Positions 1 through 6,025 of a stretch of 13,818 bases of DNA are shown here, piece after piece. Below the pieces are notes generated by a model. That model saw nothing but the letters and a program-made list of their open reading frames with translations. It was not told where the DNA came from and did not search any database. This DNA comes from Pseudomonadota bacterium (lineage in GTDB: Bacteria; Pseudomonadota; Gammaproteobacteria; Xanthomonadales; Xanthomonadaceae): positions 1-13,818 of the forward strand of contig JANXZP010000175.1 in assembly GCA_025355485.1 (NCBI GenBank). Direction: 5' to 3'. Numbering within the stretch: position 1 is the stretch's first letter; the number at the start of each line of letters is the position of its first letter. Made by a program: the position numbers and the translations under genes.

Positions 1-476
1 GCGCGTCGCCAGAACACCAGCCCAGTGTCGAAATTGGTCAGCCAGACCAGCGGCAACACCATCGCGTATGAGAGGGCGATACCGAGCGACCAGCGCTCCA
101 TGGTCACGCCGGTCGCGCCGCCGACGGTGCGCGGGTTGTTCATCGCTGTCGTTACAGCGAGAAAACTGTCCGGATGCAGCACGCTGTCGGCATCGATGAA
201 ACACAGGATCTCGCCCGATGCTGCCGCTGCGCCGCCATTGCGGGTCGCCGCGATCACCCGTTTCTCGATCAGTACGACGTTGCAACCGCGCGCTTCTGCG
301 ATCTGCGCGGTGGCATCGGTTGAGCCGTTGTCAGCGACGATCACCTCGATCGCATCGTCCGCATGCCCGGCATCACTCCAGCGCCGCCGCGCCGCGGCCA
401 CGCTGTCGAGGAGACGCGGCAACAGCGCGGCCTCGTTCCAGGCCGGGATCACCAAGCTCAGTCGTGGCGTAACCAT
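1..476 (-). CDS. Family 2 glycosyltransferase (GT-A fold), N-terminal part, truncated by window edge
   Basis: The minus strand is open from an ATG at 476 to the window edge, giving 158 residues. What is seen: VIPAWNE at residues 9-15, DNGSTDAT at 48-55, ATRNGG at 76-81 and FIDADS at 92-97. These are the usual GT2 landmarks: first strand, nucleotide-binding Asp in the NGSTD loop, conserved Arg-Asn, and the metal-binding DxD. GT2 enzymes transfer a sugar from a nucleotide-sugar donor. From residue about 131 the sequence becomes hydrophobic (start of a possible membrane segment). The C-terminus and the acceptor are unknown. The start is the first ATG fitting the GT2 N-terminus; a weak GAGG lies about 13 nt upstream. 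The gene is divergent from the next one, with a 139-nt spacer. Family call is firm, substrate unknown. Confidence 0.88.
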   Translation of the reverse strand, partial: MVTPRLSLVIPAWNEAALLPRLLDSVAAARRRWSDAGHADDAIEVIVADNGSTDATAQIAEARGCNVVLIEKRVIAATRNGGAAAASGEILCFIDADSVLHPDSFLAVTTAMNNPRTVGGATGVTMERWSLGIALSYAMVLPLVWLTNFDTGLVFWRR

Positions 477-536
477 CGCCGCAGCATAGACCTCGCATCG
501 CACCGTGGACGCGAGTCCCGCGCTCCGATCCCGTTC

Positions 537-549
537 ATGATCGAATCAT
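537..549. promoter_or_regulatory. Small dyad ATGAT-CGA-ATCAT between divergent genes
   Basis: A perfect 5-bp inverted repeat with a 3-nt spacer lies in the 139-nt region between the divergent glycosyltransferase and Tyr-rich protein genes. It could be an operator for either. No convincing -35/-10 pair was found around it, and a dyad this short can occur by chance. Confidence 0.2.
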
Positions 550-615
550 CATCGGTTCAGTCTGGGGCGCACAGCATGGATTCGCAATCCAACGTCACAC
601 CACAGGGGGTATTCC

Positions 616-1128
616 ATGTCCATCATCAAGCTGGCCGCGCTGGCTGTGTGTTGCGTGGCGGGAATGGGAATGGCGCAGGCCGCGAACGCTGGCGGCTGGC
701 TTGACCACGCGCTGCGCCACGACGGTTTTCACAACCACGGCCATGATCGCTACAGCATCTCGATCGGCTTTAATTCGGGGTACTACGGCGGCGGCTACCA
801 TTCGAGCTATTACCGGCCGCGACCTTACTACTACGCACCGCGAAGGGTTTCCTACTATGACTACGCGCCGGCGTACTACACGTACGATCCGTATCCGAGC
901 TACTACTCCCCCAGTTATTACTACGACGATTACTACCCGGTCGATTACGGCTACTACGGGCCGAGCTCGTACTACGGCATCAGCTACTACGGCGGCGGCT
1001 ACGGGCACGATCGGGATCACGATCACTGGCGTGGGCACGATCAAGATGGATGGCGAGACCACGACCGCGATGGCGATCACGATCACTGGCGTGGGCACGA
1101 CCACGATCACGGCCCGCCGCACCACTGA
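616..1128 (+). CDS. Secreted Tyr/Gly-rich protein with His/Asp-rich C-terminal repeats
   Basis: 170 residues. AGGGGG just upstream of the ATG supports this start. An N-terminal signal peptide (positive Ile-Lys start, hydrophobic core, AQA-ANA) probably ends at residue 22 or 25, so export to periplasm or surface is inferred. Residues 46-129 hold 31 tyrosines, mostly YY or YYY separated by Gly, Ser, Pro and Asp. Residues 131-170 hold 12 His and 12 Asp, with the nonapeptide DHDHWRGHD at 134-142 and again at 154-162. There are no cysteines after the signal peptide. I do not recognise a named domain; the composition suggests a disordered, possibly metal-binding or surface-coating protein. The long opposite-strand frame here is a Val/Ile-rich shadow. 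It is followed by a terminator at 1155-1182, so it is probably monocistronic. Confidence 0.8.
   Translation: MSIIKLAALAVCCVAGMGMAQAANAGGWLDHALRHDGFHNHGHDRYSISIGFNSGYYGGGYHSSYYRPRPYYYAPRRVSYYDYAPAYYTYDPYPSYYSPSYYYDDYYPVDYGYYGPSSYYGISYYGGGYGHDRDHDHWRGHDQDGWRDHDRDGDHDHWRGHDHDHGPPHH
1015..1100 (+). repeat. In-frame 26-bp direct repeat (period 60 bp) encoding the His/Asp motif
   Basis: Positions 1015-1040 and 1075-1100 are identical over 26 bases and spaced by exactly 60 bp (20 codons). Both copies lie in the tail of the Tyr-rich protein and encode the same DHDHWRGHD stretch. This is intragenic repeat expansion that keeps the frame. Confidence 0.9.
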
Positions 1129-1154
1129 CGCTGGCGGTTCGATCGCATCTCGAC

Positions 1155-1182
1155 AGCGCCTGCTTCGGCAGGCGTTGTTCGT
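1155..1182 (+). terminator. Intrinsic terminator after the Tyr-rich protein gene
   Basis: AGCGCCTGC (1155-1163), loop TTCG (1164-1167) and GCAGGCGTT (1168-1176) form a 9-bp stem including one G-T pair, with a stable UUCG tetraloop. A short T-rich run follows (gttcgtt). It lies 27 nt after the stop codon. Confidence 0.75.
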
Positions 1183-1221
1183 TGCGGTACACGTGTGCCC
1201 GATGCGTGCGTAGCTGATGGA

Positions 1222-1242
1222 TATACTTTGCACATGCTGTGC
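1222..1242 (+). promoter_or_regulatory. Possible promoter -10 with adjacent operator-like dyad
   Basis: TATACT at 1222-1227 resembles a sigma-70 -10 box. Three bases later, GCACA-TGC-TGTGC (1230-1242) is a perfect inverted repeat covering the expected transcription start. No good -35 box is visible at normal spacing, so a regulator-dependent promoter for the barrel gene at 1319 is possible but unproven. Confidence 0.3.
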
Positions 1243-1318
1243 TGTAGCTACGGCAGTTTGTCTTTAGGCTGACGGCATCGGAGCAGACGCAGCGCCCGAT
1301 CCGAGTACCGAGGAGTCC

Positions 1319-2269
1319 ATGCATATCCGTTTTGCCTGTTTCGCCGGCGCGCTCGCGCTGTTGCCGGTTTCCGCGCTCGCGTGTTCGAGTTGCGGTTGCA
1401 CGCTCAGTTCCGACTGGGACAGCCAAGGCTACGCTGTCGCGTCGGGTTTCCGGCTTGATCTGCGCTACGACTTCCTCGACCAATCGCAGTTGCGCAGCGG
1501 CACCGGCAGCGTGCGCCGCGCCGATTTTTCGCCACCACAGGATCGCGAGATCGAACAGGGCACGCTCAACCGCTACACCACGCTCGGCGTGGACTACAGC
1601 CCGGATGCGGCTTGGGGCGTCAACCTGCAACTGCCGTGGATCGATCGCAGCCACCAGACCATCGCCGCGGGCGATACCGCGGTGTCGTCGTCGTTCTCGC
1701 GCGGCATCGGCGATGCGCGCGTGATCGCGCGCTACCAGGGCTTCACGCCGCAGCACGATGTCGGCATCCAGTTCGGATTGAAACTTCCCACCGGCCGCCA
1801 CGACGATGTATTCGCAAGTGGCCCGCAGGCCGGCGAGGCGCTCGATCGTGGCCTGCAACCCGGCAGCGGAACGACCGACCTGTTGCTGGGCGCGTACAAG
1901 TTCGGCGCGATCAACCAGGACTTCGACTGGTTCGCGCAAGGCATGCTGCAGATCGCGTTGAATTCGCGCGACGACTACCGCACCGGCGCGTCGCTGAATG
2001 CCAACGCGGGGCTTCGCTACATGGTGAACCCTGGGTTCACGCCGCAGCTGCAGATCAATGCACGCGTGGTGCGGCGCGACTCTGGCGCGCAGGCCGATGT
2101 CGAGAACAGCGGCGGCAGTCTGATCGATCTGAGCCCCGGCATCACCGCGCGAATCAACGACAGGCTGCACGCCTACGGATTCATGCAGGTGCCTGTGTAT
2201 CAGCGCGTCAACGGATTCCAGCTTGCGCCGCGCTGGACGACGTCGATCGGCCTGCGCTACGCCTTTTAG
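1319..2269 (+). CDS. Outer-membrane beta-barrel protein with Cys-rich mature N-terminus (CSSCGC)
   Basis: 316 residues; GAGGAG upstream supports the ATG at 1319. A signal peptide ends in SALA, so the mature protein would begin at C22 with CSSCGC (C22, C25, C27). These are the only cysteines in the mature chain. The rest alternates polar and hydrophobic residues like an outer-membrane barrel, contains a GLKLPTGRHDD stretch typical of 'transporter/MetA-pathway' type barrels, and ends in Arg-Tyr-Ala-Phe, with the C-terminal Phe expected for BAM-inserted proteins. Function is not known. The N-terminal cysteines may bind metal or be redox targets, and the convergent neighbour is a TlpA-like thiol-disulfide protein. 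A lipobox (ALAC) is poor but not excluded. Confidence 0.75.
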   Translation: MHIRFACFAGALALLPVSALACSSCGCTLSSDWDSQGYAVASGFRLDLRYDFLDQSQLRSGTGSVRRADFSPPQDREIEQGTLNRYTTLGVDYSPDAAWGVNLQLPWIDRSHQTIAAGDTAVSSSFSRGIGDARVIARYQGFTPQHDVGIQFGLKLPTGRHDDVFASGPQAGEALDRGLQPGSGTTDLLLGAYKFGAINQDFDWFAQGMLQIALNSRDDYRTGASLNANAGLRYMVNPGFTPQLQINARVVRRDSGAQADVENSGGSLIDLSPGITARINDRLHAYGFMQVPVYQRVNGFQLAPRWTTSIGLRYAF

Positions 2270-2302
2270 TCAGCATCGTGGGCGAGAGCGCAGAGCCTAG
2301 CT

Positions 2303-2806
2303 TCACTGTTCGTGCAACAGCGGCAGCACCTCGCGATCAAGCACGGCGGCGTCGATCGCTGCCGTCGTTGCGAACCCGTCGCGACGCAACACGCCGTGCC
2401 GGTCGATCACGAAGGTCAGCGGTACGCGCCAGATGCGGCCATAGCCTTTCGCCTTCGTGTTTTCCAGCAACGCCGCAGGGAAGCTCAAGTCGCGCATCAC
2501 CGCGGCGACCTTGCCCAGGTCGTCGTGCGTATCCAGGCTGATCGCGAGTATCACCAGCCCTTCGGACTTGTGCGCGCGATAGAACGCGTCGAGCGCGGGC
2601 AGCTCGACGCGGCACGGCGCGCACCACGTCGCCCAGAAATGCACGACGACGACCTTGCCGGATGTCGCGGCCGAAACGAACGTGCTGCCGTCGAGCGCTA
2701 TCGCCGCAATCGCTGGCGCTGGCTTGCCGACATCCGGCCCCTTGCACCAGGCCGTCGCGACGCAGCAGCACCATAGAAGTGACAACACAAACGCGCGCAT
2801 GGCCAT
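2303..2806 (-). CDS. TlpA-like periplasmic thioredoxin-family protein
   Basis: The frame is open from 2857 (184 residues). I place the start at the internal ATG at 2806 (or 2800), because the signal-like MRAFVLSLLW segment begins there and the first 17-19 residues of the longer form do not look like a signal. Numbered on the longer form: hydrophobic signal about 20-38; AhpC/Redoxin-type strand 44-60; catalytic FWATWCAPC with Cys79 and Cys82; cis-Pro at Val145-Pro146. Family members reduce or relay disulfides in the periplasm, for example in cytochrome c maturation. No ccm genes are nearby. It is convergent with the Cys-rich barrel gene, 33 nt from its stop, and divergent from the amine oxidase. 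A -10-like TATCAT lies upstream of the short start (about 2833-2828). Partner unknown. Confidence 0.85.
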   Translation of the reverse strand: MAMRAFVLSLLWCCCVATAWCKGPDVGKPAPAIAAIALDGSTFVSAATSGKVVVVHFWATWCAPCRVELPALDAFYRAHKSEGLVILAISLDTHDDLGKVAAVMRDLSFPAALLENTKAKGYGRIWRVPLTFVIDRHGVLRRDGFATTAAIDAAVLDREVLPLLHEQ

Positions 2807-2980
2807 CACAGCGTGGGAAAGGCGCACATGATACCCAAGCGCGCGGTTCGTCCGCATTGATATGTGTCAAGCACGCGCGATGAGCAGCCAGCGCACTTCA
2901 TGGATGCGGTTCGGGTGTCCGCGAAGGCCGCTGCGGCGCATGCTTGACGTTGAACCGCATGGGGACAGCGGGAACATACG

Positions 2981-4577
2981 ATGGCGCGCACGCTCTTGTT
3001 CGATGCCTTGCAACGCGCGGCGCGGATCGCGCGCTGGTCGCGGCATGCGGCGGCGCCGCTGGACGAAGTGATAGCACGCGTGCAGGAGATGCGCGTGGAC
3101 GCCGCGCGCCGCCGCTTCCTGCGCGATGCGTGCGCAATGGCAGCGACGCTCGCGCTCACAGGCTGCGCGGGCGGATTGCCGAAGTTGCTCGATCATCGCG
3201 ACAAGGACGAGGTGATCGTGGTCGGCGCCGGCATCGCCGGGCTGGCTGCTGCATGGCGATTGCGCCAGGCCGGCGTGCGCGTGCGCGTGATCGAGGCGAG
3301 CCATCGTGTCGGCGGACGCATGATGAGCCTGCGCGGATTCTTCCCGGACGCGCAGGTGGTCGAACTCGGCGGCGAGCTGATCGACAGCGGCCACGTACGC
3401 TTGCGTGCGCTCGCGAATGAATTGGGAATCGCGCTCGACGATTTGAAAGGCAACGATGCATTGGCGGATGCAGACGTCTGGATCGCTGGAGGACGGCGCT
3501 ATTCCGAGGCCGAACTGATCCGCGCGTTCGTGCCGGTTGCCGCAGCCATCGAACGCGACCTCGCGACACTCGGCGAAGGCGACATTACCTACACGACGCC
3601 GCAGAACGCGCAGGCGCTGGATGCGTTGTCGCTGGTGCAATGGTTCGATCGCAACGACGTGACCGGCTGGTTGCGCAGCCTGCTCGATGTCGCCTACACG
3701 ACCGAGATGGGGCTCGCATGCGACCGGCAGTCGGCGTTGAACATGATCACCTTCATCGGGACCAAGCCCGACCGTTTCCGCGTGTTCGGCGACAGCGACG
3801 AGCGCTGCCACGTACGCGGCGGCAACGACCGCATTCCGCAGGGGCTGGCCGCGAAGCTGGGCGATGCGATCGAGACCGACACCGTGCTGGAAGCGCTGCG
3901 CCGCGAAGCGAATGGAACCTACGTGTTGTCCGTACGGCAGGGCGGCCTCGCGCGAGTTGCGCGCGTCGATGGTGGTGCTCGCGATTCCATTCACCACCTT
4001 GCGCGAAGTGCGGCTCGACGTGCCGCTGTCAGCGGCCAAGCTGCGCGCGATCCGCGAACTGCGCTACGGCACGAATGCGAAGCTCATGATCGGTTTCGAG
4101 CGACGCATCTGGCGCGAACAACAAGCGAACGGCAGCACGTATTCCGACCTGCCGTTCCAGACGACGTGGGAAGCGACGCGCCGGCAGGCCGGCATGGGCG
4201 GCATCCTCGCGAACTTCACCGGCGGGCAACACGGCGTCGAAATCGGACACGGCACAACGAAGATGCAGGCCGACAAGGCCACCGCTGAACTCGATGCGGT
4301 CTTCCCCGGCATCGTCGCCGCACGACAGGGTGCTCGCGAGGTGCGCATGCACTGGCCGACGCGGCGCTGGGCGCAGGGCAGCTACGCGTGCTTCGGCCCG
4401 GGCGACTGGACGACGCTGCGCGGCGCGATGGGCGAGACCGTGGAACGCCTGTTCTTCGCTGGCGAGCATTGCGCATTGGACACGCAGGGCTTCATGGAAG
4501 GCGGCTGCGAATCCGGCGAAACCGCGGCGGCTGCGATCCTGCGGGTGCGCAAGATCACCGTTCCGCAGTCGAAATAG
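2981..4577 (+). pseudogene. FAD-dependent flavin monoamine oxidase family protein, Tat/lipoprotein signal, one frameshift
   Basis: The N-terminal part reads from ATG 2981 (GGGAA about 6 nt upstream). The C-terminal part continues in the +1 frame to the stop at 4577. Total length is 1597 nt, i.e. 3x+1, so removing one base restores 531 residues. Seen: ARRRFLRD (42-49), resembling a Tat motif; hydrophobic stretch and lipobox LTGC (59-62); VGAGIAGLAAA (81-91), the FAD dinucleotide fold; IEASHRVGGR (104-113). After the shift come VVLAIPFTTLREV and the C-terminal FAD motif LFFAGEHCALDTQGFMEGGCESG. The family oxidises amines with FAD, releasing H2O2. Both halves are well conserved, so the break lies between about 3930 and 3965, probably at the G-rich GCAGGGCGGCC (3938-3947). 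It could be a real recent inactivation or a sequence error. Substrate unknown. Confidence 0.85.
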
Positions 4578-4648
4578 ACGGCGGTACTGAAGCCACTCGT
4601 GCGTGCATGCGCTTCAAGGTATTGTTCGGCACAACAACGGAGCCTGCG

Positions 4649-5825
4649 ATGCGGCACACCGAACACGAGCTGCGCGAACTCGACAGCCGAAGCGTCGCCG
4701 CGCAATTGCGCGATGCCAGCGACAGCACGATCGCCGACGCACTACAGCAGTTGTCGCCGGAGCAGGCGCACAAGGTCCTCGAGCGTTTCGATCCTGCCCG
4801 CCGCGTAGCGATCGAACGCGCCGACGTCGGCCACGACCTGCTGCTCGGCTACGACTATGCCGAAGGCACGGTCGGCAGGCTCATGGAGTCTGCGCCGGCG
4901 ATCTTCCCGCCGGGGATGACCATCGCCGAGGCGATCGAATCGCTGCGCGAGGTCATCGAGCAGCGCATGGTGATCTACGTGTTCGTCGCCGATGCGGAAG
5001 GCTTCCTGCATGGCGTCGTCGCGTTCCGCGAACTCGTGTTCGGTGCGCGCAACCAGACCCTCGCCGAGGTGATGGTGCGCGATCCGTTCTTCCTGAAGCC
5101 GACGATGTCGCTGGTCGATGCGATGCACGAAGTGGTGACCCGCCACTATCCGATCTATCCGGTGTGCGAACCCGATGGCCACCTGCTCGGACTGGTCAAG
5201 GGCGCGTCGCTGTTCGAACAGCAGGCGTTCGCGATTTCCGCGCAGGCCGGCGCAATCGTCGGCGTCGAGAAGGAGGAGCGCCTGGCGACGTCGTGGCAGC
5301 GCAGTTTCCTGTACCGGCATCCATGGCTGCTGGTGAACCTGCTGACCGTTGCGATTTCCGCGTCGGTGGTCAGCGTGTTCCAGTCCTCGATCAACAAGAT
5401 CGTCGTGCTCGCGATCTTCCTGCCGGTCATGTCGGGGCAGTGCGGCAACCTCGGCAACCAGTCGCTCGCGGTCGTGTTTCGGGGTGACGCTGGGCGAACT
5501 GCACAAGGACGGCGTGTGGCCGATGGTACTCAAGGAAGGCTGGCTCGGTGTGTTGAACGGCTTCGTGTCGGGCGTGCTCGCGGGCGGGGTGATGTACTGG
5601 ATCGCGTCCGTTCGGCACGAACCCGCGCTGAGCCTGGCCGGCTCTATCGTGATCGCGATGACCGTGAGCTGCGCGCTCGCAGGCATGGCGGGCGCGGCGA
5701 TTCCGCTGGTGCTGCGCCGCTTCGGCGCCGATCCGGCGACGGCGGCCGGAATCTTCCTGAGCACGGTCACCGATGTGCTCAGCATGGGCCTGTTCCTCGG
5801 CCTGGCGACCGCGCTGATCGGCTGA
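4649..5825 (+). pseudogene. mgtE: MgtE-type magnesium transporter, one frameshift
   Basis: The start ATG at 4649 follows GGAG with 6-nt spacing. The N-terminal 279 residues are in one frame; the rest continues in the +1 frame to the stop at 5825. Total length is 1177 nt, so removing one base gives 391 residues. Seen: short helical N-domain (1-70), CBS pair (about 74-131 and 137-190), a linker (the 'plug' helix region), then the membrane part with the MgtE signature around PVMSGQCGNLGNQ (259-271). After the shift come VTLGELHKDG and DPATAAGIFLSTVTDVL, which holds the conserved TDV Asp of the pore. MgtE channels Mg2+ across the inner membrane, gated by cytosolic Mg2+. Family members are usually about 450 aa; here the N-domain is about half size. 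The break is at GTGTTTCGGGG (5474-5484), between T and G runs. It lies 71 nt behind the amine oxidase, possibly co-transcribed. Confidence 0.85.
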
Positions 5826-5884
5826 GCGCGGCGTTGCTGCGATGCAGCGCGCGTTGCGTGACATTCGTGGCATATGCTCCGCGC

Positions 5885-5977
5885 ACGATTCGGACGGGCT
5901 GGGGAAGCCCGCCGATGAAAGATGCGGGGAGAGGATCCAGACCCGCAGCGACTCCGGTCGCTGCGGGTTTGTTTTAT
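5885..5977 (+). ncRNA. Candidate structured RNA: mgtE 3' UTR, small RNA or glnE leader
   Basis: This gene-free stretch folds into hairpin CGGGCT (5895-5900), loop GGGGA, AGCCCG (5906-5911), then a purine-rich linker with two further GGA motifs (5928-5930, 5933-5935), then a strong terminator (5941-5977). TGCGGG at 5923-5928 can alternatively pair with CCCGCA at 5942-5947, which would compete with the terminator. A -10-like TATGCT sits at 5873-5878 but without a clear -35. I do not recognise a named Rfam family. Confidence 0.4.
5941..5977 (+). terminator. Strong intrinsic terminator upstream of glnE
   Basis: A perfect 12-bp stem, ACCCGCAGCGAC (5941-5952) with GTCGCTGCGGGT (5957-5968), closes a TCCG loop. 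A T-rich tract (tttgttttatt) follows. It lies 115 nt after the mgtE stop and ends 48 nt before the glnE start. Confidence 0.93.
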
Positions 5978-6025
5978 TGCAGCGGCGAACCGTGCCCGCT
6001 CAGTCAGGCATGAAAGAATGCGCGA

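Noticed and set aside
595..1233. 212-codon minus-strand frame rich in Val/Ile over the Tyr-rich protein gene
   Set aside because: It is the mirror of Tyr/His/Asp codons. It has no plausible domain, while the plus frame has an RBS and signal peptide.
980..2170. 396-codon minus-strand frame opposite the barrel gene
   Set aside because: Shadow of the plus-strand gene. It crosses the 1155-1182 terminator and shows no recognisable motif.
3930..3970. Programmed +1 frameshifting as an explanation of the amine oxidase break
   Set aside because: No slippery codon with in-frame stop and no stimulatory SD-like element is visible, and this family is not known to use recoding.
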